Below are positions 51,830-60,182 of a stretch of 64,000 nucleotides of DNA, piece by piece; the stretch's first letter is position 1, and every line of letters begins with the position of its first letter. A program made the translations under genes and the position numbers. This DNA is from Cellulomonas alba. GTDB lineage: Bacteria > Actinomycetota > Actinomycetes > Actinomycetales > Cellulomonadaceae. The stretch is taken from assembly GCF_030362835.1 (NCBI RefSeq), contig NZ_JAUCGQ010000001.1, forward strand, positions 2,335,461 to 2,399,460. Direction: 5' to 3'. Under the pieces are notes generated by a model. That model had not been told where the DNA came from. It made no database searches and was given only the letters and a program-made list of their open reading frames with translations.

Positions 51830-53161
51830 ATGGCGGTCAGCCGCGCGCGTGTCGTCGTCGCGAGCACCGCAGGCATCTTCGTCGAGTCGCTCGACTGGAC
51901 GATGTACGCGCTCCTCGCGCCGCACTTCGCGGGGCAGGTCTTCCCCGGGCACGACGAGGTCGCCAAGGTGCTCGGGGCGTACGTCGTGTTCGCCGCGGGC
52001 TTCGTCGCGCGGCCCGTCGGGTCGTTCGTCATGGGCCGCATCACGGACGTGCGCGGTCGGCGCGCCGGCCTCGTCGCGTCGGTGTCGCTGATCGCCGCGG
52101 GCTCCGCGCTGCTCGCGCTCGCGCCGACGTACGCGGTCGCGGGCTGGTGGGCGGCCGTCGTCGTGGTGGTCGCGCGGCTGACGCAGGGCATCGCGATGGG
52201 CGGCGAGGTCGCGACGGCCGCGACGTACGTGGTCGAGGTCGCGCCCGCCGAGCGCCGGTACCGGTACGGCGCGTTCGCGTACTCCGGCGACGCTTTCGGC
52301 ACGCTCGCGGCGACGATCGTGCTCGCGGTGCTGCTCGGCGTGCTCGGCACCGACGCGGTCGAGAGCGGGGGATGGCGCATCGCGTTCGCGTTCGCCTCGC
52401 TCTGCGGGCTGCTGGCCGTGTGGATCCGGCGGGGCGTGCCCGAGTCGCGCGTGTTCGAGGCCGCGCGTGACGCGGGCCCCGAGCCGATCCGTCCGCTGCT
52501 CCGCGCGCACCGCGGCCGGATGGGCCTCGCCTTCATGCTCACGATCGGCTCGACCATCGGCGTCTACCTCGGCAGCGTCTACCTGCCCGAGTACGCGCAC
52601 CACACCGGCCGCTACACCGACGCGCAGGCGACGAGCCAGCAGACCGTCGCGCTCGTCGTGCTGCTGCTCGCGATGATCGCGTCCGGCTTCCTGTCCGACC
52701 GGTTCGGCCCGCTGCCACTGATCCGCATCGGGTTCACGGGTGCCGCGCTGCTCGTCGTGCCCCTGCTCGTCGGGTTGGCGAACGGGTGGCTGCCGTTCGT
52801 CGTCGCCGCGCCGCTGTTCACCGCGTGCGTCGGGCTGCAGCTCGGCGTGACGCCTGTCGCGGGGGCGCGGCTGTTCCCCGTGCCGATCCGCGCGGTGGCG
52901 CTCGGCGTGCCCGCGGGGCTGGCGATCGCGATGTTCGGCGGCACGTTCCCCTACGTCGCCGAGTGGCTGATCTCGGAGGCGCACGCCCTCCGGCTGGTGC
53001 CGGTGTACGCCGCCGTCGGGCTGGCGGTGTCGGCGGTGGGCTCGTGGCTGGTCTCGTACCGGCTGATGTACCCGCCCGACACGCTCGCCGGCACGCACGC
53101 CGTGCCGCCGGCGCCGGCGGTCGCGGGTGAGGATGCGGTGAGCCCCGGCTCGAGGCCGTGA
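51830..53161 (+). CDS. MFS transporter, metabolite:H+ symporter type
   Basis: A 443-residue transporter with 12 predicted membrane helices. The family loop after helix 2 reads GRITDVRGRR, the conserved GGEVATAATYVVE lies in helix 5 and the loop after helix 8 contains GFLSDRFGPLP. These match the KgtP/ShiA/ProP group of proton-coupled organic acid or betaine carriers. CGAGGAGG lies seven bases before the ATG. An M20 amidohydrolase gene follows in the same direction, and the two could handle related compounds. The substrate is not known. Confidence 0.9.
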   Translation: MAVSRARVVVASTAGIFVESLDWTMYALLAPHFAGQVFPGHDEVAKVLGAYVVFAAGFVARPVGSFVMGRITDVRGRRAGLVASVSLIAAGSALLALAPTYAVAGWWAAVVVVVARLTQGIAMGGEVATAATYVVEVAPAERRYRYGAFAYSGDAFGTLAATIVLAVLLGVLGTDAVESGGWRIAFAFASLCGLLAVWIRRGVPESRVFEAARDAGPEPIRPLLRAHRGRMGLAFMLTIGSTIGVYLGSVYLPEYAHHTGRYTDAQATSQQTVALVVLLLAMIASGFLSDRFGPLPLIRIGFTGAALLVVPLLVGLANGWLPFVVAAPLFTACVGLQLGVTPVAGARLFPVPIRAVALGVPAGLAIAMFGGTFPYVAEWLISEAHALRLVPVYAAVGLAVSAVGSWLVSYRLMYPPDTLAGTHAVPPAPAVAGEDAVSPGSRP

Positions 53162-53250
53162 GTCGTGGTCGAGGCCGTGAGCTCCGCCGGTTCGCGTGGG
53201 TTGCGACTCACGGGTGCGGCACCAGACTCACTGTCTGGCCGCGAGCTCAC
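53156..53250. repeat. cluster of inverted repeats after the MFS gene
   Basis: CCGTGAGTCG (53156–53165, overlapping the MFS stop) pairs with CGACTCACGG (53204–53213). A second hairpin CCAGAC/GTCTGG lies at 53222–53238, and GTGAGCTC pairs with GAGCTCAC across the cluster. The repeated CGTGAG words recall the hairpin at 47036, so these may be related intergenic elements. Confidence 0.55.
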
Positions 53251-53290
53251 TGGGTGGTTGGACCGGAGAAACGTGGAACGGAGAACGTCG

Positions 53291-54511
53291 ATGACGCTCA
53301 GCACCGAGGTCTATGGCGCGCTGCGCGCCGACGCCGCCGCGCTCTTGCCCGACCTCGTCGCGCTGCGGCGCGCGCTGCACGCCGAGCCCGAGCTGGGCCT
53401 CGACCTGCCGCGGACGCAGGCCATCGTGCTCGACGCGCTCGAGGGGCTCGACCTCGAGGTCGCCACCGGCACGTCGCTCACCTCGGTGACGGCCGTGCTG
53501 CGCGGCGCACGCCCCGGCCCCGCGGTGCTGCTGCGCGGCGACATGGACGCGCTGCCCGTCACCGAGGACACCGGCGAGCCGTTCGCGTCGCGCAACGACG
53601 GCGTCATGCACGCGTGCGGCCACGACCTGCACACGGCCGGCCTCGTCGGCGCCGCACGGCTGCTCGCCGCCCGCCGGGAGGAGCTCGCCGGGTCCGTCGT
53701 GCTGATGTTCCAGCCCGGCGAGGAGGGCCCCGCGGGTGCGCTGCACATGATCGAGGAGGGTGTGCTCGACGCGGCGGGGGAGCGGGTCGTCGCGGCGTAC
53801 GGGCTGCACGTCATGTCGGCGGTGCTGCCGACGGGCCTCGTGGCCTCACGACCGGGCACGATGCTCGCGGCGGCCGACGACTTCCGCATCACCGTGAAGG
53901 GGCGCGGCGGTCACGGCTCGATGCCGCACCTCGCCGCCGACCCGGTCCCCGTCGCGGCCGAGATCGTGCTCGCGCTGCAGACGATGGTGACGCGCGAGTT
54001 CGACGCCTTCGACCCCGTGATCGTCACCGTCGGGCACCTCACGGCGGGGACGACGCACAACGTCATCCCGGCGACAGCCGAGCTCGAGGGCTCGGTGCGC
54101 ACGTTCTCGGAGGCGGTCCACGACGTCGCGCCCGAGCGGCTGCGTCGCGTCGCGGACGGCATCGCCGCCGCGCACGGCATGACGGTGGACGTGGACTACC
54201 ACCGCGGCTACCCGGTGCTCGTGAACCACGCGCCCGAGGTCGACCGGATCGGCGAGGTGACGCGCGCGATGTTCGGTGACCAGGCGTTCCTCGTGCCGCC
54301 GCAGCCGATCGCGGGGGCGGAGGACTTCGCCTACGTGCTGAACGAGGTCCCGGGCGCGTACTTCGGGCTCGGCGCGGCGCCGGTCGGCGAGGACCCCGCG
54401 ACGGCGGCGTACAACCACTCGGCGCAGGCGCGGTTCGCCGAGGAGGCGCTCGCCGTGGGCCCGGCGGTGCTCGCCGGGCTCGCGCTGCACCGGCTGGCGG
54501 AGGGTGCCTGA
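53291..54511 (+). CDS. M20-family amidohydrolase
   Basis: A 406-residue di-metal peptidase/amidohydrolase of the IAA-amino acid/hippurate hydrolase group. Metal-binding and active-site motifs are GDMDALPV, MHACGHDLHTA and FQPGEEGPAGA. The dimerisation lid carries GRGGHGSMPH, and AGAEDFAYV lies near the end. It should remove an N-acyl group from an amino acid. GGAGAA precedes the ATG. The MFS carrier upstream may import its substrate. Confidence 0.93.
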   Translation: MTLSTEVYGALRADAAALLPDLVALRRALHAEPELGLDLPRTQAIVLDALEGLDLEVATGTSLTSVTAVLRGARPGPAVLLRGDMDALPVTEDTGEPFASRNDGVMHACGHDLHTAGLVGAARLLAARREELAGSVVLMFQPGEEGPAGALHMIEEGVLDAAGERVVAAYGLHVMSAVLPTGLVASRPGTMLAAADDFRITVKGRGGHGSMPHLAADPVPVAAEIVLALQTMVTREFDAFDPVIVTVGHLTAGTTHNVIPATAELEGSVRTFSEAVHDVAPERLRRVADGIAAAHGMTVDVDYHRGYPVLVNHAPEVDRIGEVTRAMFGDQAFLVPPQPIAGAEDFAYVLNEVPGAYFGLGAAPVGEDPATAAYNHSAQARFAEEALAVGPAVLAGLALHRLAEGA

Positions 54512-54605
54512 CGAGCGGGGCGGGGGCCGGATCGAGGCGGCTTGCCCGCGTGCGGGCCGGTAGCCTGGTGACCAGGTAGTCCTCGAGCAACGACAGGGGT
54601 TCACG

Positions 54606-54989
54606 GTGCCCACCGGCAAGGTCAAGTGGTACGACACCGAGCGCGGCTTCGGCTTCATCGCCGACGACGACGGCGGCGAGGTGTTCCTGCACGCCTCGGC
54701 GCTGCCCGCAGGCGTCACCGCGCTCAGGCCGGGTGCGAAGGTCGAGTTCGGCGTGGCCGACGGGCGGCGTGGCCCGCAGGCTCTCTCCGTCAAGGTGCTC
54801 GAGCCCCTTCCGTCGGTCGCGAAGGCCAAGCGCCGCCCGGCCGACGAGATGGCGGTCGTCGTCGAGGACCTCATCAAGCTGCTCGACCGGGTCGGCAACG
54901 ACCTGCGCCGCGGGCGCTACCCCGAGAAGGCCCGCGCCACCCAGTACGCGACGCTGCTGCGCGCGGTCGCCGACGACCTCGAGGCCTGA
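54606..54989 (+). CDS. cold-shock domain protein with C-terminal extension
   Basis: A 127-residue protein. The N-terminal 66 residues are a cold-shock domain with RNP1 RGFGFIADD and RNP2 VFLHASAL. The extra 60 residues form a helical domain (DEMAVVVEDLIKLLDRVGNDL) common in actinobacterial members. A TAGCCT hexamer lies 40 bases upstream. It is the first gene of a three-gene operon: DUF3027 follows after two bases. Confidence 0.93.
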   Translation: MPTGKVKWYDTERGFGFIADDDGGEVFLHASALPAGVTALRPGAKVEFGVADGRRGPQALSVKVLEPLPSVAKAKRRPADEMAVVVEDLIKLLDRVGNDLRRGRYPEKARATQYATLLRAVADDLEA

Positions 54990-54991
54990 GC

Positions 54992-56101
54992 ATGCCCGTC
55001 GCCACGAAGGACGCCGTCCTCGGGTCCGCCGTCGACCTCGCGCGCGAGGTCGCGATCGAGCTCGCGCAGGATCCCGCCGACGTCGGTGAGCACCTCGGCT
55101 TCACGGTCGACGACGAGCGGCTCGTCTCGCACCGCTTCGCGTGCCTGGCCCGCGGCTACCGCGGGTGGGAGTGGACCGTCACGGTCGCGCGCGTGCCCCG
55201 CGGGCGCTCGGCCACCGTCTGCGAGGCCGAGCTCCTGCCCGGCGACGACGCCATCCTCGGCAAGGCGTGGGTGCCGTGGTCCGACCGCCTGCGGCCGGGC
55301 GACATCGGTGCCGGCGACGTGCTGCCGTTCCGCGCCGACGACCCGCGCCTCGTGCCCGGCTGGACGCCGACCGGCGACGCCGAGCTCGACGAGGTCGCGA
55401 TCGACGAGCTCGCGCTCGCACGCGCGCGGGTGCTCTCGCCGCTCGGGCGCGACGAGGCCGCCGACCGCTGGTACCGCGGCGCGCACGGCCCGACGACCCC
55501 GGGTGCGCTCGCGGCCAGCGCAGCCTGCGCCTCGTGCGGGTTCCTCGTGCCGCTCCAGGGCTCGCTGGGCCAGCTGTTCGGCGTCTGCGCCAACGAGTGG
55601 TCGCCCGACGACGGCAAGGTCGTCAGCTACGACCACGGCTGCGGCGCACACTCCGAGACCGACGCCGAGCAGCCCGCGTCCGAGTGGCCCGCGGCCGACC
55701 CGCTGATCGACGAGCTCAGCGTCGAGGCGGTGGACCTGTCGAGCCTGCCTGCGGCTGCGGCTGCGGCTGCGGATGTCGCGACGCCCGCCGCGGAGCCCGC
55801 GCGGGTGCCCGACGAGGTGGCCGAGGACGTGGTGGCTCGCGGCGAGTTCCCGGCCGAGGACGCGGCCGGGCAGGACGCGGACGCCGTGGCCGAGGACGTG
55901 GTGGCTCGCGGCGAGTTCCCGGCCGAGGACGCCGCGCCCGCCGACGAGGCTGCGCCGGAGGACGACGGACCGGCCGACGAGGCGTCGGCCGTCGACGCAC
56001 CGCCGACGACCGCCGACGACGCCGCAGCCGACGCCCCGCCCGCCGACGCCCCGCCCGCCGACGCCCCGGCCGACGAGCCGGCCACAGACCCGGAGCCGTG
56101 A
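54992..56101 (+). CDS. DUF3027 protein with repetitive acidic tail
   Basis: A 369-residue protein. The first 235 residues form the DUF3027 domain: GYRGWEWTVTVARVPRG, AWVPWSDRLRPGDIGAGD, and a possible zinc site made of CASC and a later GVCANEWSPDDGKVVSYDHGCG. The rest is a Pro/Ala/Asp/Glu-rich tail in which a 16-residue word (VAEDVVARGEFPAEDA) occurs twice, 23 residues apart. Its function is unknown, but the gene is regularly found after a cold-shock gene in actinobacteria. It overlaps the next gene by four bases. Confidence 0.87.
   Translation: MPVATKDAVLGSAVDLAREVAIELAQDPADVGEHLGFTVDDERLVSHRFACLARGYRGWEWTVTVARVPRGRSATVCEAELLPGDDAILGKAWVPWSDRLRPGDIGAGDVLPFRADDPRLVPGWTPTGDAELDEVAIDELALARARVLSPLGRDEAADRWYRGAHGPTTPGALAASAACASCGFLVPLQGSLGQLFGVCANEWSPDDGKVVSYDHGCGAHSETDAEQPASEWPAADPLIDELSVEAVDLSSLPAAAAAAADVATPAAEPARVPDEVAEDVVARGEFPAEDAAGQDADAVAEDVVARGEFPAEDAAPADEAAPEDDGPADEASAVDAPPTTADDAAADAPPADAPPADAPADEPATDPEP
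55817..55933 (+). repeat. 69-bp in-frame direct repeat within the DUF3027 gene
   Basis: The segment starting at 55817 recurs from 55886, near-identical over about 48 bases. It duplicates 16 of each 23 residues in the acidic tail. It looks like a recent unequal crossover in a disordered region. Confidence 0.8.
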
Positions 56102-59100
56102 CGCCGGACCCCTTCGGCACCGCCGCCCTCCGCGCGGCCGTCCTGGGGGCCTGGCGGGCGTCACCCGCGCGACTGCGCGAGGACGCCAACGTCGAGGAGG
56201 ACCACGCCCGCGGCTACTACCGCGACCGGGTGGTCGTCGAGCTCGCGCAGAACGCGGCCGACGCCGCGACCCGCGCGGGCGTGCCGGGCCGCCTGCTGCT
56301 GCGCCTGGGTCACACCGACGACGGACGCGCGGTGCTCGTCGCCGCGAACACGGGCGAGCCGCTCGACGCCGAGGGCGTCGCGTCGCTCGCGTCGATGCGT
56401 GCGTCGTCGAAGCGCGCGGGCGACGGAATCGTCGGTCGGTTCGGCGTCGGGTTCGCGGCGGTGCGGGCGGTGGCCGACGAGGTCTCGGTGCTGTCGACCT
56501 CAGGCGGCGTGCGGTTCAGCCTGCGTGACACCGCGGCGCTGCTCGCCGAGGCGGCGGCCGAGGTCCCGGCCCTCGAGGACGAGGTGCGCCGGCGGGACGG
56601 CTCGCTGCCGGCGCTGCGTCTGCCGCTGCCCGCCGACGGCCGCCCGCCGACCGGCTACGACACGGCGGTGGTGCTCGAGCTCCGCGACGAGGTCGCGTTC
56701 GACGAGGTCGCGGCCCTGCTCGCGGCGGTGGACGACGCGCTGCTGCTCGCGCTCGCCGGGTTGACGGAGGTCGTCGTCGAGGCGCCCGACGGACCGGGCC
56801 GACGTCTGGCGGACGTCGGTGCGCGGTGGGTCGTCGCGTCGGCGGAGGGCGAGCTGCCGCTCGCCCTGCTGGCGGACCGGCCGGTCGAGGAGCGCGCGGC
56901 GCGTGCCTGGCGCGTGACGATCGCGCTCCCGCGCGACCCCGCGGCCGCGCGCGCCGACCTGACCCGCCTGCACGCGCCGACCCCGACGGACGAGCGCTCG
57001 AGCCTGCCGGTGCTCGTCGTCGCGACCCTGCCGCTGGACCCCACCCGCCGCCACGTCGCCCGGGGCGCGCTCACGGACGCGCTGCTCGATCACGTCGCCG
57101 GCGCGTACGCCGCGCTCGCGCGGCTGGTGGCCGACACCGACGGCGACGTGCTGGCGCTCGCGCCGACCGGGTTCGCCGCGGGCGAGGTGGACGGCGATCT
57201 TCGCGCTCGTGTCCTCCGGGCGCTGGCGGCGACGCCGCTCCTCGTGCCGGCGGCGGCCGCGGGCGGGCTCGCGGGGGCCGACGCCGGCACCGCCCCGCTC
57301 GTCCCCCCGGCGCGCGCGGTCGCGATCGAGGGCGCGGCCGGCCGGGACGCTGCGACCCTGCGGGTGCTCGGCGAGTGGGTGGCCGGGCTGGTGCGCGTCC
57401 CGCCGGGTCGTGAGCCGCAGGCACGGTCGCTGGGCGTCGAGGTGCGGCCGCTCGCGGACGTCGTCGACGAGCTCCCGGCGCTGCCGGACCCGCGCTGGTC
57501 GGAGCTCTACGGGGCGCTCGCGCCGCTCGCGGACGACCCGCGCGACCGCGAGGCGCTCGCCGGCCTGCCGGTGCCGCTCGCCGACGGCCGCGTGGTCCGG
57601 GGCGCTCGAGGCGCGCTCGTCGTGGACGCGGACGTCGCGGCAGCGCTCGACGACCGCACCTTCGACGCGCTGGCGCGGCTCGGGCTGCGGATCGTCGACC
57701 CCGCCGCCGCCGGCCCGCTGCTCGAGCGGCTCGGTGCCACGGCGGCCGACGCCGCGGCCCTCCTGACGCAGCCCGCGGTCCGCGCGGCGGTCCTCGCTGC
57801 CGCGGACGACGACGAGCCCGACCCCGAGGTGACCCATACCGTGCTCGCGCTCGTCGCCGCGGCTCGCGAGGTGCCGCCCGACGCGCGGCCGTGGCTGGGC
57901 CTGCTGACGCTGACCGCGGCGGACGGCGAGCCGACCCCGGCCGACGGCCTGGTCCTGCCGGGCTCGGCCGCGGCTCGGCTGCTCGACGAGCGGGTGCTGG
58001 CCCCGGTGGCGCTCGAGCTGGTGGACCGCTGGGACGCCGACACGCTCGCGGCCGTCGGCGTGCGGCGCGAGCTCGTGGTGCTGCGCGTGGCCGACGTCCT
58101 GGCCGACCCGGCGAGCGCCGACGACCCCGATGCGCTCGCCGCGCAGTCGCTCGACGGGTGGGAGGAGTACCTCGAGCACCTCGCGGACACGCTCGGCGCG
58201 GGCGCGTACGTGGGTGACGCCTCCGCGGTCGCGGACCTCGACGCCGTCGCGCCGGGCGCATGGCCCGAGGTGCTCGCGCGGATCGCGGGCGAGCCCGAGC
58301 TGCGTCGCGTGCTCGTCGAGCCGGTGCGTGGCGAGGGCGGCGGGGTCGCCGGGTCGTACACCGCGTGGTGGCTGCGCGAGAGAGCGGACCTCGGCCTCGG
58401 TGCGCCGTTCCTGGTCGGCTCCGGGCTTCCCGTCGGCGGGGCGGCCGACCCTGCTGCCGCGCTCGTCCCGCCGCCGCCCGCCACTGTGGCGGCACTCGAC
58501 GGCGAGGTGCAGCGTGCTCTCGGTGGTGTCGAGGGCCTCGCGGAGCTCGACGGCGCCGCGTGGACCCGGCTGCTCGACGAGTGGGAGGTCGGCACGCCTG
58601 TCGCGCCCGCGCTCGCGGTGCTCGTGTGGCGGCACGCGGCGCCCGCCGACCCACCCGAGCACGTCCCGGCACTCGTCGCCCCCGGCCGGATCGCCGTGGT
58701 GCACGCGCAGGACGCGGCGGTCGCCGACGGCCCGATGTGGTGGCAGCGCACCGACGTCGCGGCGGTCGTCCCGTGCCTCGCGCGCGACGACGCGGTGCGC
58801 GCAGGCGCGGCGCTCGACCTGCCGTTGATGAGCGCGATCGCCCCGGGTCGGCCGGACGAGCCGGGCGTCGACGCGCCCGTCCCGGCGGCCGCGGCCGAGC
58901 TCGTCGCGGAGCTGCCGGCGACGTGGCGCGAGCACGACGACCTGCTGGTCGACGGCGTGCCGGTCGAGTGGTGGGTCGACGCGGACGGGCTGCCGCACGC
59001 GACAAGCCTCGCGGGCCTCGCGGCGGCCCTCGCGCAGGCGGCCGGGCGGTGGTCGCAGCGCGCCGCGCTCGAGGCGGTGCTGCTCGACCCGGCGCGCGTC

Positions 59101-59145
59101 GCCGAGCTCGCGCTCGATGCTGCCTGGGGCGCGCCGGACGCGTGA
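56098..59145 (+). CDS. sacsin-like GHKL ATPase protein
   Basis: A 1015-residue protein. The N-terminal 200 residues form a GHKL (Hsp90/sacsin-type) ATP-binding domain: VVELAQNAADAA carries the catalytic Glu and Asn/Asp (N-box), GRFGVGFAAVRA the lid glycine box. The rest is a long Ala/Leu/Asp-rich region without a domain I can name. Sacsin-type N-terminal ATPase proteins are widespread in actinobacteria and occasionally part of anti-phage systems, but no accessory nuclease or helicase lies next to this one. The GTG overlaps DUF3027 by four bases, tying it to the cold-shock operon. A chaperone-like role is inference. Confidence 0.85.
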   Translation: MTPDPFGTAALRAAVLGAWRASPARLREDANVEEDHARGYYRDRVVVELAQNAADAATRAGVPGRLLLRLGHTDDGRAVLVAANTGEPLDAEGVASLASMRASSKRAGDGIVGRFGVGFAAVRAVADEVSVLSTSGGVRFSLRDTAALLAEAAAEVPALEDEVRRRDGSLPALRLPLPADGRPPTGYDTAVVLELRDEVAFDEVAALLAAVDDALLLALAGLTEVVVEAPDGPGRRLADVGARWVVASAEGELPLALLADRPVEERAARAWRVTIALPRDPAAARADLTRLHAPTPTDERSSLPVLVVATLPLDPTRRHVARGALTDALLDHVAGAYAALARLVADTDGDVLALAPTGFAAGEVDGDLRARVLRALAATPLLVPAAAAGGLAGADAGTAPLVPPARAVAIEGAAGRDAATLRVLGEWVAGLVRVPPGREPQARSLGVEVRPLADVVDELPALPDPRWSELYGALAPLADDPRDREALAGLPVPLADGRVVRGARGALVVDADVAAALDDRTFDALARLGLRIVDPAAAGPLLERLGATAADAAALLTQPAVRAAVLAAADDDEPDPEVTHTVLALVAAAREVPPDARPWLGLLTLTAADGEPTPADGLVLPGSAAARLLDERVLAPVALELVDRWDADTLAAVGVRRELVVLRVADVLADPASADDPDALAAQSLDGWEEYLEHLADTLGAGAYVGDASAVADLDAVAPGAWPEVLARIAGEPELRRVLVEPVRGEGGGVAGSYTAWWLRERADLGLGAPFLVGSGLPVGGAADPAAALVPPPPATVAALDGEVQRALGGVEGLAELDGAAWTRLLDEWEVGTPVAPALAVLVWRHAAPADPPEHVPALVAPGRIAVVHAQDAAVADGPMWWQRTDVAAVVPCLARDDAVRAGAALDLPLMSAIAPGRPDEPGVDAPVPAAAAELVAELPATWREHDDLLVDGVPVEWWVDADGLPHATSLAGLAAALAQAAGRWSQRAALEAVLLDPARVAELALDAAWGAPDA

Positions 59146-59190
59146 CGTTTCCACCCCGACCGCGTCAGCCCACCGCGGGACGGCGGCCCG

Positions 59191-59400
59191 TCAGGCGGCC
59201 CGGTGGCGGCGCGTCCAGTCGAGCGCGATCCCACCCAGCGCGAGCCCCGCGAGGCACACCCAGGCGGGCGTCCACCCGACGTCGGTCAGCGACCCGAGCA
59301 GCACGCACGGCACGAGCGCGACGAGCCACACCGCCATGCCGACGAGCACCACGCGCCGCAGGTCGACGGAGACGGGTTCCGGGGGAGTGCGCAGGGCCAC
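59191..59400 (-). CDS. DUF2530 small membrane protein
   Basis: A 69-residue protein with two membrane segments (about 18–37 and 45–60) and charged ends, recognised as the actinobacterial DUF2530 family. The GTG lies six bases after a TAGCCT hexamer and lacks a Shine-Dalgarno, so it is probably leaderless. Its function is unknown. It ends 45 bases from the convergent sacsin-like gene. Confidence 0.82.
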   Translation of the reverse strand: MALRTPPEPVSVDLRRVVLVGMAVWLVALVPCVLLGSLTDVGWTPAWVCLAGLALGGIALDWTRRHRAA

Positions 59401-59419
59401 GTCCGCAGGCTAGCCCGGC

Positions 59420-60022
59420 CTACCGCCGGACGACGGCGACGATCGACTGCACGGCGGGGAACAGCTGGCCGAACGACCGCTGGTACAGCACGTCGTCGCC
59501 GCGGTAGGGGTCGACGACGTCGTCGTCCGCGGCGCTCACGGGACCGGCGGTCGGCCGCGCGGCCCCGGCGAGCGGCACGAGCGCCGCGAGCCGGTCCGCG
59601 GTCGTGGCACCCGCACCCGGGAGGGCGGCCGGGTCGACGAGCGTCGCGAGCCGTCCGAGCTCGCGCAGCGTGAACGTGCGCCGCACGGCCGACGGCACGA
59701 GCTCGACGACCGCCGCGCGGTGCCGCCGCGTGAGAGCCACCACCAGGTCGGCCTCGCGCACGTGCGCCTCGGTGAGCTGCCGCGCCGCGAACCCCGCGGT
59801 CTCGCCGCCGACGCCCGCCACCAGCTCGGCCATCGGGGCCGTCATCGGCGCACCCACCACGGCGCCGACCCCCGCCGACGCGACCTCGATCGCGGGAGCG
59901 AGCGCCCCGACGGGCGCGCCGCGGAACGTCGCGCCGAGGCCGATCGCGAGCAGCCGCTCGACCGCGGGCGACCGGCAGATGTTGCCGGTGCACACGGCGA
60001 GGACGCGCAAGGGGGCAGGCAT
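59420..60022 (-). CDS. low-molecular-weight protein-tyrosine phosphatase
   Basis: A 200-residue phosphatase with the active-site loop CTGNICRSP (Cys11, Arg17) and general-acid motif DPYRG. It is longer than the usual 150 residues, with an Ala/Gly-rich insert around residues 135–165. In Gram-positive and actinobacterial polysaccharide loci such enzymes reverse the action of BY-kinases. The Wzz/BY-kinase gene 3 kb away fits that role. A GATAAT hexamer lies eight bases before the ATG. Confidence 0.92.
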   Translation of the reverse strand: MPAPLRVLAVCTGNICRSPAVERLLAIGLGATFRGAPVGALAPAIEVASAGVGAVVGAPMTAPMAELVAGVGGETAGFAARQLTEAHVREADLVVALTRRHRAAVVELVPSAVRRTFTLRELGRLATLVDPAALPGAGATTADRLAALVPLAGAARPTAGPVSAADDDVVDPYRGDDVLYQRSFGQLFPAVQSIVAVVRR

Positions 60023-60182
60023 GATCGCCGATTATCCAGGCTCGGCCGCCACGTCCTGCCGGCCCGACCGGTGCTGACCCGATCGGCGCACCGGGATCAC
60101 CCCGTGCATCACCCGGACGGCCGGGCGCCCAGGGCGCACGGTTACGATTCCGGCACGACGCGAATCGGGGGAACGGGGTGTC

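Noticed and set aside
53165..53290. Longer N-terminus for the M20 amidohydrolase starting at 53165
   Set aside because: The extra residues fall in the repeat cluster and lack family similarity, whereas the ATG at 53291 has a good Shine-Dalgarno and matches the family start.
56098..59145. Sacsin-like ATPase as part of an anti-phage island
   Set aside because: No nuclease, helicase, methylase or integrase lies beside it, and it is tied to a housekeeping-type cold-shock operon.
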